The notes under the pieces were generated by a model that was not told the origin of the DNA, ran no database searches, and worked only from the letters and a program-made list of their open reading frames with translations. From Polyangiaceae bacterium (GTDB lineage: Bacteria; Myxococcota_A; Polyangia; Polyangiales; Polyangiaceae): a DNA stretch of 64,000 nt. The stretch covers positions 1,240,001 through 1,304,000 of the forward strand of contig JADJXL010000020.1 in the NCBI GenBank assembly GCA_016715885.1, in the 5' to 3' direction. This document shows, piece after piece, positions 1 to 12,105 of this stretch (positions are counted from its first letter, which is position 1; each line of letters starts with the position of its first letter). A program made the translations under genes and the position numbers.

Positions 1-257
1 TTGGTGTCCTTGCGTCATCTCGCCCGAAAACGTCTCCCACCCATCTGCCGTCCCGACTCTACTGCGAAGCGCCGCGAGCATACCACGAGTCGCTCCGGGC
101 CCCAAAGAATGCGGTGGAAAAGTCTACATGTTCGAGCAAACACACAAATTCTGCGCGACACATCACATTCACGAACACCTGGACAGCTCGCACTTGTGCA
201 TCACGACACACATGAAGTTCCTAGAAGACGGGTATGTAATTTGCTATTCTACCGCGC

Positions 258-1340
258 ATGACTCGAAAAACTTTGCTTCAAACGCTTGCCGCCATGACTT
301 TTTTGTCGGCGTGCGGCGCTCCGGGGAATCGGGCGGCGTCTGGCGACTTTAGCTGCCCCGAGGAAGAGACCTGTTCGCAGCTCACGCCCGAGGGCTTGTG
401 GTTCACGGGAGCGAGTTTGTTTGATGGTTTTTTGGATACGGGGCCGCAAACGACTGCGGTTTCGGGCACGCAGACCATCCGAGTTCACGCATCGAACAGC
501 AATACGGACTTCTTTGACGTACCATTCGGGGCCGAGGGCACGCCTCCGCTGCAAGTCGAAGAGATCGATTCTCCTTCGGTGATCATTCGGGCAAATGGTG
601 AAGGTTCGGGCTATTTGCGCATCTTCGATGCCGGATCGCTGGAGCTTTTCGATCGCATATCGATATCGGCCGCAAGTATTCAATCCATTCGAGTCGTTCC
701 GGTGTCGGCACCGTGGTTCGATCCCGAAGCGGCAGAAAAAATGGATTGGGCACTTTTGGCCGATTCGCACTTGGAAATGGGCGTCGTTCTTCGCGGCAGC
801 GACAAGCGCCTCGTGGACCAAAGCATGACGTTCGACATTGGAGGCTCGGCCACGAGCGAAACCAGCATCCCGAGCTGGGACAAACGCTCGATTTTCGTGG
901 ACGCGGCTGGATCTGCCGAAATATTCGTGCAAACCGGGTCAGGCGATTCCTACTCGGACAGCATGCCCATCGTCGGCACGCTCGACGATATCGAAATCGT
1001 GTCGAGCATCTTCAGCCCAGATACCAGCTCATCGATACCCATGGGCACCGAGCGCGTGTATTGTTTTCGTGGTTTGGCTGGGAATCGCGCCGTCGGGGGC
1101 TTGTCGTGGTCGGCGTCCGTCGAAGGATCCATTACGGCAAAACCTGTGGATATGTCGTGTTTCGGCGTCAAGGCAAGCGGGCCTGGAATCGCGACGCTCA
1201 TTGTATCCGCAGGAGGATTCAAGAAAGATTTTTCGCTCACCATCACCCAAAGCGCCGGAGCTGCACCACCACTGCAAATCGTTGCATCCGACGAGGCTTC
1301 GGCTGGCGGGGGTCCCGCTCCAGGGCAGCGCGCGCGGTAG
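258..1340 (+). CDS. secreted lipoprotein, function unknown
   Basis: A 360-residue protein that begins with a short basic region and a hydrophobic stretch ending in a lipobox (L-S-A-C, Cys19), so it should be a lipid-anchored envelope protein. The mature part has no recognised catalytic motif; the last ~90 residues have the alternating hydrophobic pattern of bacterial Ig-like (BIG2) repeats, which is a weak resemblance only. The ATG at 258 was chosen because it places the signal peptide at the N-terminus; no strong ribosome-binding site is visible. The 257 bases upstream contain no convincing gene. It is followed in the same direction by another lipoprotein after a 93-bp gap. Function not recognised. 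Confidence 0.7.
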   Translation: MTRKTLLQTLAAMTFLSACGAPGNRAASGDFSCPEEETCSQLTPEGLWFTGASLFDGFLDTGPQTTAVSGTQTIRVHASNSNTDFFDVPFGAEGTPPLQVEEIDSPSVIIRANGEGSGYLRIFDAGSLELFDRISISAASIQSIRVVPVSAPWFDPEAAEKMDWALLADSHLEMGVVLRGSDKRLVDQSMTFDIGGSATSETSIPSWDKRSIFVDAAGSAEIFVQTGSGDSYSDSMPIVGTLDDIEIVSSIFSPDTSSSIPMGTERVYCFRGLAGNRAVGGLSWSASVEGSITAKPVDMSCFGVKASGPGIATLIVSAGGFKKDFSLTITQSAGAAPPLQIVASDEASAGGGPAPGQRAR

Positions 1341-1433
1341 GCCTGCGTCATCTGCTCGAGCGCAAGGAATCCACGAAAGAAAATTCCCGATTCTCCCTTG
1401 CGCCCCGCCGCCCAATTCTCGTAGCATTTTAGA

Positions 1434-3857
1434 ATGCGACTACGACCTTCTCGATTGGGTTTGGTTCTCTTGACGACGCTTTCTGCCGCGGCGCTTGGAG
1501 CTGCTTGTGGCGGCCCAGGCAGCTCGAGCCCCGCCGGCAGCAGCGGATCCAGCTCCGGCGGGGCGGCTGCGGGGGGCTCTGCGGGCAACGGCAGCGGTGG
1601 CGAAGCTGGCATGGGTGGCGACTGCGGGCTGTTCGGCTGTGGAGGCATGGGCGGCGGCTCGCAGATGCAAGGTTTCGACGTGCAGCCGGCTGCGCCGCAA
1701 ACGATCGAGGTGCAGGTTGGGCAAAACATGCCGACGATTGAATACACGGCTACGCTCGATGGAAAACCCATCGCGGCCGGGTGGAGCGTCGATCGTGGGG
1801 AAGTTGCGACCATCCCGGCTGGCCCGGCGAGCTCGGCGGCATTCGCGCCGAAAGGCACGGTTGGCGGCATCGTGCGCGTGCGTGCGGGCCTCAATGGGCA
1901 AACCATCGAACGGGAGGTTTTCGTCAAAGTTGCAGGCACGCAAAATGGCGCCGATCCGAACAACCCGGCGCAGCAGCCGCAAATTGCGACGAGCGTCCCG
2001 CAACTCACGCAAGACGGTGGCATAGGTGGTGTCGGTGGCGAAGGCCTCGGGGACGGCGTGACCGATCCCAATGTCATTGCGGCGCTCGGAACACCCAGCA
2101 GCAATGGGCAAGCGGAAAACTTGCGACTCCTCTACCCGTACGACAAGACGGTTTTTCCGCGCGGCATTCTCGCACCGCTGCTCATGTGGGAGTCGACGCT
2201 GGGCGATGTCGATGCGATTCGAATCGATCTCGAAACGACGAGCGGTTCGTTCAAATGGAGCGGCACGTTCGGTCGTCCGCCCATTCTGCAACAAACAGGT
2301 GGTGCTTTCATTCGGCACCCGATTCCTCAAGACGTTTGGACCATGGCGACGAACACGGCAGGAGGAAAAGCGCCGGACGGGACCACCGACAAGCTCCTCG
2401 TCAAACTCACGGTCGCCAAAGGTGGCGTGGGTTATGGCCCCATTGCGGAGACGTGGACCATTGCGCCGGGGCGTCTTTCCGGCATCATCTATTACAACTC
2501 GTACGGCACGAAGCTCGCCAAGAATTATGGTGGAGCGGTCGGGGGCGATGGCATGTTCGGGGGCGCGGTTTTGTCCATCAAGGTGGGCGATACGGGGCCG
2601 CAGCTCGCAGCCGGCAAGAGCGGACCCGCTTCGGAGTGTCGCGTTTGTCATTCCGTCGCTGCGAATGGCGCGAAGCTCATTGCTGAACGAGATGGCGGCG
2701 GCGTTTCTTATTATGATCTGACGCCTGCCGGCACGACGGAAGCCAATCTTCCCAATGGTAGCGCGCATCCGGGCATCGCGCCCGACGCGTCCATGGCCCT
2801 CACGATCACGGGGAATCTCGTTTCGCTGACGAATCCTGGCACGCTCCTCCCCATTTCGGGATTGAACACCGTGGCTGTGGGCAACATTGGCACACCCATG
2901 TTCTCGCCCGACGGGAAAAAGGTCGTCACGAATCCGATGTCGAGTCCCAGCATTCCGAATCCCACGCAAAAGCTCGTCGTGCTCGACTTCGACGCTGCAA
3001 CGGGTGCATTCTCGAATCCGGTCACGGTCGTCGACTTGACGGGACAGCCTGCGCAGACGCGGCCCGGATGGCCTGCCTTCTTCCCGGATGGGAAATCCGT
3101 CGTGTATCACCATCAAATTGCCGCCGGCATCGACGGCAATGGGCTCGGCGATCTCCGCACGCGCAAAGGTGCCAAGGCGTTCATTGCGGTTGCCAATGCA
3201 GCAGGCGGGGGCGATCCCACGCCGCTCAACCAATTGAATGGCAAAGACGCAGCGGGAAACGTGTACTTGCCCAAGCTCGCCGCGCCCATCAACATGGGCT
3301 GCACGGGCGACGGCTCGCAAGTCGGAAACATCGATCCCGATCATGGCGACGACGTGAACCTCAATTACGAGCCCACGGTCAATCCAATCGCTTCCGGCGG
3401 CTACGCGTGGGTGGTTTTCACGAGCCGCCGCATGTATGGAAACGTCGCGACGATTCCGCCATTCTGCAGCGACCCGCGAGGCGTCAACCTCTTCCAAAAC
3501 ATCACCACGAAGAAATTGTGGGTCAGCGCGGTCGACCTGAGCTCCCCAGCTGGCGTCGACGGAAGCCATCCAGGGTTTTACTTGCCCGCACAGGAGCTTT
3601 TGGCGGGCAACGCGCGTGGCTTCTGGGTGCTCGAACCGTGCCGCGCCGACGGCAATGGTTGCGAGACGGGCGATCAATGCTGCAATGGTTTCTGTTCGCC
3701 AAACCCCGAAGGTGGTCCGCCCGAGCTCATCTGTTCGGACAAGCCCCCGGAGGGCATGTGTTCGAAGTTGCAAGAAAAGTGCACGACGGCGGCCGATTGT
3801 TGCGATCCGACGAACATTTGCATCAACGGCTTCTGCGCGCTCGATACGCCGAAGTGA
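1434..3857 (+). CDS. large lipoprotein with c-type heme motif and Cys-rich C-terminus
   Basis: An 807-residue lipoprotein: signal peptide with lipobox Cys25, then a Gly/Ser-rich linker (about residues 26-75), then a long beta-rich body with TolB/propeller-like strands. A CxxCH heme-binding motif (C402-R-V-C405-H406) lies in the middle, so it may carry one covalent heme c, as in some cytochrome-like envelope proteins of myxobacteria and planctomycetes. The last ~70 residues hold two knottin-like cysteine clusters, each with a C-C pair followed by a short loop and Cys. This combination of Gly-rich linker and paired Cys clusters is common among Polyangiales lipoproteins. Role unknown; electron transfer or surface binding are possible. 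Confidence 0.75.
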   Translation: MRLRPSRLGLVLLTTLSAAALGAACGGPGSSSPAGSSGSSSGGAAAGGSAGNGSGGEAGMGGDCGLFGCGGMGGGSQMQGFDVQPAAPQTIEVQVGQNMPTIEYTATLDGKPIAAGWSVDRGEVATIPAGPASSAAFAPKGTVGGIVRVRAGLNGQTIEREVFVKVAGTQNGADPNNPAQQPQIATSVPQLTQDGGIGGVGGEGLGDGVTDPNVIAALGTPSSNGQAENLRLLYPYDKTVFPRGILAPLLMWESTLGDVDAIRIDLETTSGSFKWSGTFGRPPILQQTGGAFIRHPIPQDVWTMATNTAGGKAPDGTTDKLLVKLTVAKGGVGYGPIAETWTIAPGRLSGIIYYNSYGTKLAKNYGGAVGGDGMFGGAVLSIKVGDTGPQLAAGKSGPASECRVCHSVAANGAKLIAERDGGGVSYYDLTPAGTTEANLPNGSAHPGIAPDASMALTITGNLVSLTNPGTLLPISGLNTVAVGNIGTPMFSPDGKKVVTNPMSSPSIPNPTQKLVVLDFDAATGAFSNPVTVVDLTGQPAQTRPGWPAFFPDGKSVVYHHQIAAGIDGNGLGDLRTRKGAKAFIAVANAAGGGDPTPLNQLNGKDAAGNVYLPKLAAPINMGCTGDGSQVGNIDPDHGDDVNLNYEPTVNPIASGGYAWVVFTSRRMYGNVATIPPFCSDPRGVNLFQNITTKKLWVSAVDLSSPAGVDGSHPGFYLPAQELLAGNARGFWVLEPCRADGNGCETGDQCCNGFCSPNPEGGPPELICSDKPPEGMCSKLQEKCTTAADCCDPTNICINGFCALDTPK

Positions 3858-3906
3858 ATGCGGACATCCGCGTGACGTAGACGCATTGTCGAGATAGGGA
3901 GCGGCT

Positions 3907-3996
3907 CGGATATTTCCGGCGCTTGCGGGGGGGCCCCACTGTTCGAGCCTGCGAAGCAGGCGAGTTTGGGGTCCCGCGAGTGCCGGAAATATTCGG
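3907..3996. repeat. dispersed double-hairpin palindrome, copy 1
   Basis: Outer arms: GATATTTCCGGC near 3908-3920 pairs with GCCGGAAATATT near 3982-3993, and GCGGGG pairs with the CCCGC region. The centre contains GTTCGAG followed by an inner hairpin GCCTGC-GAA-GCAGGC (about 3947-3961). It lies between the convergent ends of the heme lipoprotein and glgB. It is related to copies at 14478, 44481 and 55563; see the findings for covariation. Confidence 0.8.
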
Positions 3997-4046
3997 GCAG
4001 CGACCGGGCTATCAAACTCGATACCTCGACTTCCAAGGCAGCGGCG

Positions 4047-6434
<2,388 letters not shown>

Positions 6435-6562
6435 CCCACATCGACTCGATCCTTACTTTCTCGATTGAACGTTTTGCTCTCCGCGGTTACCCTTCACCGC
6501 GCTCGAAACGGGACACACATCCCGCGAGCGCTCGTAGCCGATCCGATACGGAGGAACACGAC

Positions 6563-8146
6563 ATGGGCCAAGTGGTGATGAACCGAGGAAACGGAAGCAG
6601 TGCGCACGCGAGCTCTGGTTCCAACGGACAAACACCGACCCGGATTCGGAGCTATGCGCCGGCGACGGGCGAGCTCATCGGTGAAGCCAAAGTGTGGTCG
6701 GCCGACGAGGTGAAAGAAGCGGTTACGAAAGCACGGCGTGCGCAAGAATCCTGGGGGGCTCTTCCGCCTGCTGCGCGTGCCGAGCGCATCTTGCGTTTTC
6801 GCGACGCGTTCGTCGATCGTGCGGACGAAGTCATCGACCTGCTCGTGCGCGAATGCGGCAAACCCAGGCACGAAGCGCTGCTGCACGAAGTGCTCGTTGC
6901 AGCGGATTTGGCGACGTTTTTTGCCAAAGCCGCGCCGCGCGTGCTCGAGCCGCACGAAGTCAGCCTGCACCTTTTGAAGCATCGTCGCAGCTTCGTTCAT
7001 TACCGGCCACGCGGCGTCGTCGCCGTGATTTCGCCTTGGAACTTTCCGTTTCAGCTTCCGCTGCGCGATGCCATCATCGCGCTGCTCGCGGGCAACGCGG
7101 TCATCATCAAGCCAAGCGAGGTCACGCCGCTGATTGCGCTGAAGGCCAAGGAAATTTGGGACACGGCGGGTTTGCCCGAGGATCTGTTCCAGGTGTGCAC
7201 GGGGTTCGGAGCCACGGGCGCCGCGCTCATCGATTCCATGCCCGACTTCGTCGTCCTCACGGGCAGCGTTTCCACGGGGCGCCGCGTCGCAGCAGCTTGC
7301 GGCGAACGCCTCATCCCGTGCGTCATGGAGCTCGGTGGCAAAGCGCCGCTCATCGCATGCTCGGACGCGAGCGTCGAACGCACGGCTCGCTCCATCGTCT
7401 ACGGCGGCTTCGCGAACTCGGGTCAAGTGTGCATTTCCGTCGAACGCGTCTACGCACACGCCGACGTGCACGATGCCCTCGTCGACCGAGTCGTTACGCT
7501 GACGAACGAACTGCGCCAAGGTGATCCGAGTCAAGATTTCGTCGACGTCGGCGCCATCATTTTCCCGCATCAGATTGACGTTGCGGAAAAACACATCGCG
7601 GATGCGCTTGCTAAGGGCGGGCAAGTGCGCACAGGCGGCAAACGCAAAGAAGGTCCGGGGCAGTTTTTCGAGCCCACCGTGATCACGGGATGCAACCACT
7701 CGATGACCGTAATGACCGAAGAAATCTTCGGGCCCATCGTGCCCATCATGCGCGTATCGAGCGAAGAGGAAGCGTTGCAGTTCGCCAACGACTCGCAATT
7801 CGGACTGAACGCTTACGTGTTCTCGAGCGATCGTCACAAGGCCACGCGGCTCGCCGAACGAGTCGAAGCTGGCGGCGTGCTCGTCAACGACGTCTTGACC
7901 AATGGCGGTACGCCCGATGCGCCTTTCGGGGGCATCAAAGCAAGCGGTTTTGGTCGTACGATGGGCGAAGAGAGCTTGCGGGAGATGTGTTACGTCAAGC
8001 ACATCAGCGTCGATCGTGTTGCAATGGGCGACAAAGACCCGCTGCAATTCCCCTACACGGCGCAAAATTATGGATGGTTCCGCAAAGGGCTCCGCGCGCT
8101 CTTCTCGGGCGGCGGCGTATTTCAGCGCATTGGTGAATTGCTCTAA
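6563..8146 (+). CDS. NAD(P)-dependent aldehyde dehydrogenase
   Basis: A 527-residue aldehyde dehydrogenase superfamily enzyme that oxidises an aldehyde to its carboxylate. Visible motifs: cofactor-binding segment with I-I-K-P-S-E, the T-G-S-V-S-T-G glycine motif, general base Glu256 in M-E-L-G-G-K, and catalytic Cys290 in G-Q-V-C-I, 34 residues later as is typical. The start at 6563 is supported by GAGGAA a few bases upstream; an open frame extends further upstream but has no such site. The protein ends with an extra ~30-residue aromatic/basic tail (Y-G-W-F-R-K-G...). Divergent from glgB with a 128-bp gap. Substrate cannot be deduced from sequence. Confidence 0.92.
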   Translation: MGQVVMNRGNGSSAHASSGSNGQTPTRIRSYAPATGELIGEAKVWSADEVKEAVTKARRAQESWGALPPAARAERILRFRDAFVDRADEVIDLLVRECGKPRHEALLHEVLVAADLATFFAKAAPRVLEPHEVSLHLLKHRRSFVHYRPRGVVAVISPWNFPFQLPLRDAIIALLAGNAVIIKPSEVTPLIALKAKEIWDTAGLPEDLFQVCTGFGATGAALIDSMPDFVVLTGSVSTGRRVAAACGERLIPCVMELGGKAPLIACSDASVERTARSIVYGGFANSGQVCISVERVYAHADVHDALVDRVVTLTNELRQGDPSQDFVDVGAIIFPHQIDVAEKHIADALAKGGQVRTGGKRKEGPGQFFEPTVITGCNHSMTVMTEEIFGPIVPIMRVSSEEEALQFANDSQFGLNAYVFSSDRHKATRLAERVEAGGVLVNDVLTNGGTPDAPFGGIKASGFGRTMGEESLREMCYVKHISVDRVAMGDKDPLQFPYTAQNYGWFRKGLRALFSGGGVFQRIGELL

Positions 8147-8242
8147 AGGCGCGCAAACGGCAAACTCCAAACATCATCCCACCATCGTGCCAAGAGCCTT
8201 GGATTCAATCCACCATAAGATACACGTCGCACACGCCGCTCC

Positions 8243-9940
8243 ATGAAGTCCTGTCCGCAATGCAACCTCCGCTATCCGAGCGACAGCACGACGTGCTTTC
8301 TCGATGGCCAAGCGCTCACCCATCTGCGTGATCCCTGGCTCAGTGGCACGATCGCCGGCAGATACGTGCTCGACGAGCTCATTGGCATTGGCGGCATGGC
8401 GTCGGTGTATCGAGCGAGAATCCTGCTTTCGGACCAAACTTGCGCCGTCAAACTCCTGAATCCGCAGCTTGCCGTGGATGACACGACCCGCGAGCGTTTT
8501 CGGCGGGAAGCCAAGCATGCGCAGCGTTTGTCGCACCCGAACATCATCGAGATATTCGATCAAGGCGATGCCAGCGATGGCACTCCATTTCTCGTCATGG
8601 AGCTGCTCGAAGGCCAGAGTTTGTCCGAGCTGATTGCGGCGGGCCCGACGCCTCTCGAACGAGCGTTGCCCATCATCGTGCAAATGACGCGAGCGCTCGC
8701 TCGCGCCCATGATTTCGAGGTCATTCATCGCGATCTCAAGCCGGAGAACGTTTATCTGCTTCGCGGCGACCGCGTCAAATTGCTCGACTTCGGCATTGCG
8801 AGATGCAATCAAGACGTGCGCCTCACGAGCGCGGGTGAAGTGTTCGGCACACCCGAATACATGGCTCCTGAACGAGCGACGTCATCGGATGCAGGGCCCG
8901 CCGCCGATCTTTATGCGCTCGGCGTCATCATGTTCGAAATGCTCACGCAAAAGCTTCCGTTCGATGCGCCAACACCAGCGGGCATTTTGAGCAAACACAT
9001 GGTCGAGCCGCCGCCGCGCCTGCGCGAATACATGCCCGACTTACCGGCGCTGCTCGAACAGCTCATTTTGGACTTGCTTGCAAAAAGTCCCGACGCGCGG
9101 CCCGTCGATGCGCATCAGGTGTTGGCGGTGCTGAGCGAAATCGCCGCGCAAGAAAAGATTGCCATCGAACCCGAGGGCGATCGAGCATCGGAGCAGCCGC
9201 TTCGCAGGCTTTCCAGCACGCCGACGCAGCGCTGGGTTCGCCGCACCGAGCTCGTCGAAAAGCTCGTGCGCGAAGTTTATGGCGAATTGCCGCCGCCGGA
9301 AGCCATGGCGACGTTGCGAGTCATGAAAGCGTGCGCCAATGAATTGGCGGCATTGCGACAGCGAGGCATCGCCGAACAAACGTCGCTCGACCGCATGCAT
9401 CGCGAATGGAAAGAGGGCCGTGTTCAGCAGGGCAAAGCCATGGATGAGCTCACCATTCATGTCTCGAAGGTGCGCGAAGAGGCTCGTGTTTTACGGGCCG
9501 GAGTGATTCCCCTCTCCAAAAAGTCGAAATCATTTTTGCCACGCGTACGCGAAGCGCATCAAAAGGCGCGATTTTGGGAAGGTCGCAGTGGGTTTCAGGA
9601 GCCCTATCGTGAATTGTCGCTGGCGTATCGCGACCTCGCGGACATCATCGATTTGTGGCACGACGCTCGACACGCTGAAATCGAAGTGGAAGCAGCGGCC
9701 GTCGAAAAAGAGCGCCAGGCGGCTGAAATCGACCAACAAATTCGAGAAATGCGCCACAACCTCGTCGTCGCCGACCGGTCGATGGAAGATCTGAAGGTAA
9801 AACACCTCGAAGTGATTGCGGATGTGGGGCAACGGGCCGATCTGCTCGAGCTCGAGCTGATGCGGCATTGTGGAAGGCTGTGCAATCCGATGCGCGAGCG
9901 AGCCGATTTCAGCTCGCTCGCATCGGAATTCACCTACTGA
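8243..9940 (+). CDS. Ser/Thr protein kinase with N-terminal Cys cluster and C-terminal coiled coil
   Basis: A 565-residue eukaryotic-like (Hanks-type) kinase. Residues 4-21 resemble a zinc ribbon (C4, C7, C18). The kinase domain spans about 38-300: glycine loop G-I-G-G-M-A-S-V, ATP-binding Lys70 in A-V-K, catalytic loop H-R-D164-L-K-P-E-N, D182-F-G, and A-P-E. Residues ~330-565 are charged and helical with long coiled-coil character and no transmembrane segment, so this is probably a cytoplasmic kinase with an oligomerising or partner-binding tail. Its 3' end overlaps by 7 bp the convergent DsbA-like gene. Substrates unknown. Confidence 0.93.
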   Translation: MKSCPQCNLRYPSDSTTCFLDGQALTHLRDPWLSGTIAGRYVLDELIGIGGMASVYRARILLSDQTCAVKLLNPQLAVDDTTRERFRREAKHAQRLSHPNIIEIFDQGDASDGTPFLVMELLEGQSLSELIAAGPTPLERALPIIVQMTRALARAHDFEVIHRDLKPENVYLLRGDRVKLLDFGIARCNQDVRLTSAGEVFGTPEYMAPERATSSDAGPAADLYALGVIMFEMLTQKLPFDAPTPAGILSKHMVEPPPRLREYMPDLPALLEQLILDLLAKSPDARPVDAHQVLAVLSEIAAQEKIAIEPEGDRASEQPLRRLSSTPTQRWVRRTELVEKLVREVYGELPPPEAMATLRVMKACANELAALRQRGIAEQTSLDRMHREWKEGRVQQGKAMDELTIHVSKVREEARVLRAGVIPLSKKSKSFLPRVREAHQKARFWEGRSGFQEPYRELSLAYRDLADIIDLWHDARHAEIEVEAAAVEKERQAAEIDQQIREMRHNLVVADRSMEDLKVKHLEVIADVGQRADLLELELMRHCGRLCNPMRERADFSSLASEFTY

Positions 9941-11145
9941 CTCGTCGCGCGTTTCTTGTAGATTTCGCCCTTCGGCACGCCGGCTGCAATGAGCGCATCG
10001 GCTTGCTTGATTTCTTCGTTGATGAGCTCTTGGAACTTCTCGAAGCCTTGCGCTCCGACGAGGATCCGCCCATTGACGAAAAACGTAGGCGTACCGGATG
10101 CGCCCACGCTATTGGCGATTTTTTGATCGGCATCGACTTGCTGCTTCAGCGCGGGATCGTCCATGTCCTTCTTGAATTTGGCCATGTCGAGCCCGATTTC
10201 TTTCGCGTACTTGTCGATGTCTTCACGCGTCAGAGCGGTATTGTTCTCGAAGAGCTTGTCATGCATCGCCCAGCCCTTCTTTTGGCGATTCGCGGCCTGC
10301 ACGGCAAGGGCGGCGCCCATGGCTTTGTCGTGGAACGGCAGCGGCTGATGTTTGAACACGATCGCGACGTCGTTGCCATACTGCTTCTCAATTTGCTCGA
10401 GAGTCGGACCGACCCTCTTACAGAATGGTCATTGGAAGTCGCTGAATTCGACGATCGTGACTTTGGGCTCCTTCGGCCCCTTGCGCACGTTGTATTCCGC
10501 AACCTCGATGTATTGCGGACCCTTCGGCGCCTCGGGTGCGGCTTGCGGCTTGTTGTTGCCACTTTGCCGTTCGTCGATGGCGGCCAGCAGTTGGTCGAGA
10601 TTTTTGCCTTCTTTGGCGAGGCCGACGATCATTTTGGTGATCGCCGGACTATTCGGGCAATTCGGATCTTTTTGAAGACACGTCGCAAGCCTCCCGAACG
10701 GACAGCCACAGGTGCAATCGCGTTCGTTCAGCGCCTGCATGACCATCGCTTTTTGGCCGTCATCGAGCCCGCCGAGCAGCGTCGCGCCGTTGGCCAGATC
10801 GGCCGATTTCACCCAGCCAGCGGGAAAATCGGATTCGCGTGCGTAGCCGCGCGATGGCGGAGCATTGTCGGCTGAAATGAACGCAGCGGAAGCTTCGGGC
10901 GCAGCTTGCGGTACGCCCCCCGGCCAACCGAGCCGATACGCTTCACGCCCTACGGCAAAGCCCACGGCAAGCCCTGTTACGAGCGCCCAGACGACGTTCG
11001 GCGAAAATGGAAACCGTCGCGCAGGCTCCGAAGGAGCGGGCGTCGCGGCAGCCTGAGTGGACGGTTCGGATTTCGAACGATCCGTGGATTTGGGTGATTT
11101 GGCCGTCTTGTCGCGACGGCGTGAATCGATGGGTTTGTCGGCCAC
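9934..11145 (-). CDS. DsbA-family thiol-disulfide oxidoreductase, predicted selenoprotein (in-frame TGA = Sec)
   Basis: One reading frame interrupted only by TGA at 10429-10431. Upstream the frame ends ...E-F-S-D-F-Q and downstream it continues P-F-C-K-R-V, so the TGA sits exactly at the first Cys of the DsbA C-P-F-C active site; read as selenocysteine it gives U239-P-F-C242. The thioredoxin-fold domain follows, with the cis-proline segment G-T-P-T-F-F. N-terminal part: cytoplasmic tail, one membrane helix (about residues 50-70), and a Cys-rich region (C-T-C-G-C-P-F and further Cys) seen in related myxobacterial proteins. The GTG at 11145 has a purine-rich site upstream; the frame is open to 11211. 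Total 403 residues including Sec. Likely role: periplasmic disulfide formation or reduction. Confidence 0.82.
10399..10431 (-). promoter_or_regulatory. candidate bacterial SECIS element following the UGA codon
   Basis: Immediately after the TGA (10431-10429) the mRNA can form a stem GAGGGTCG / CGACTCTC (10417-10399; seven Watson-Crick pairs and one G-U) with GGUC at the apex. GGUC begins 19 bases after the UGA, the same distance as recalled for the E. coli fdhF SECIS, whose apical loop also contains GGUC. SelB recognises such loops. Folding by eye only. Confidence 0.72.
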
Positions 11146-11226
11146 GATCGCCTCGTGCCATTGTTTTTTCCCGGCGGCAAGAAAATTCATCCACCAACGA
11201 TTGCGCCCCACGGCGCTGGGTTTTAC

Positions 11227-11985
11227 GTGCGCTTCGTGTCATTCGCAGCAGTCATTTTCGATGTCGATGGTGTGCTCGTCGATTCACCTCACGAGCGCGC
11301 TTGGCGCGATACCCTCGACGAGCTCATGCGGGGCCCCTGGGCCGACATACGGTCGTCGACCACGTATACTCCAGATCGCTTCGACAGCGCGCTGTATCAA
11401 TCTCTCGTATCCGGCAAACCGAGAGACGCAGGGGCACTCGCAATCCTCGAACACTTTGGCGTTCCGCTAGCCGCTGAACGCGCGCTCGTGTATGCTCGCG
11501 AAAAACAAAACAAGGTCGTTGCGCTCATTGATGCCGGCAAATTTCGTGTTTTTCCGGATGCCATTCCCTTCGTCTTGGATGCAAAAAAACTCGGCCTGCC
11601 CCTCGCCGCCGCGTCGTCCTCCAAAAACGCGGGACAACTCTTGTCGAGCATTCCCGTGCAAGCGCCCGATATTGCTCCGAATTCGAAACTGCTCGACCTC
11701 TTCGACGTCGATATTTCCGGGCGCGACTTTCCCCAGGGAAAACCACATCCCGACATCTTCCTTTGCGCTGCTCAGGAATTGCACGTACGCCCCGACGATT
11801 GCATCGTCGTCGAAGATGCCGTCGCTGGCATTACCGCCGCAAAGTCAGGTGGAATGCACGCGCTTGGTGTGGCTCGACACAATGATGACGCCGCACTTCA
11901 AGCGGCAAATGCCGATCTCGTCGTACATTCGCTCGATGAAGTAAGCCGCAATGCCATGGCTAGAGGATACTTGAAAGCTGCATGA
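11227..11985 (+). CDS. HAD-superfamily hydrolase, beta-phosphoglucomutase-like
   Basis: A 252-residue HAD subfamily IA protein. Motif I is F-D-V-D-G-V-L-V-D-S (nucleophile and acid/base Asp), motif II the A-S-S-S segment, motif III Lys in G-K-P-H-P-D, and motif IV V-V-E-D-A-V-A-G. The K-P-x-P-D and E-D-S/A-x-x-G signatures fit beta-phosphoglucomutase or sugar-phosphate phosphatases. GTG codons at 11227 or 11236 just before motif I fit the family; the frame is open to 11155, but that would add a Pro/Gly stretch overlapping the divergent gene's control region. No glycoside genes adjacent, so substrate unknown. Confidence 0.85.
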   Translation: MRFVSFAAVIFDVDGVLVDSPHERAWRDTLDELMRGPWADIRSSTTYTPDRFDSALYQSLVSGKPRDAGALAILEHFGVPLAAERALVYAREKQNKVVALIDAGKFRVFPDAIPFVLDAKKLGLPLAAASSSKNAGQLLSSIPVQAPDIAPNSKLLDLFDVDISGRDFPQGKPHPDIFLCAAQELHVRPDDCIVVEDAVAGITAAKSGGMHALGVARHNDDAALQAANADLVVHSLDEVSRNAMARGYLKAA

Positions 11986-12105
11986 CACGATAACCCGCCA
12001 TTCGAGTTGACTACCGTACTTTCCGTGTGCCAACCCGGTTGACGTCATATCATCTGAATTTTACCTGATTTTCGCTTTGGCATCTTTCGTGCCGCACGCG
12101 TCGGC

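Noticed and set aside
1..257. Open frames at the left edge
   Set aside because: Short Arg/Ser-rich frames with no ribosome-binding site, domain or signal peptide.
1440..3773. 777-codon open frame opposite the heme lipoprotein
   Set aside because: Arg-rich antisense shadow; the plus-strand gene has a signal peptide and heme motif.
6494..8170. 558-codon open frame opposite the aldehyde dehydrogenase
   Set aside because: It lies entirely on the complement of a recognised enzyme and shows no domain or start signal.
9934..11211. Reading the DsbA gene as a frameshifted or truncated pseudogene
   Set aside because: Both halves are in the same frame and the single stop is TGA at the exact position of the catalytic Cys, with a SECIS-like hairpin after it.
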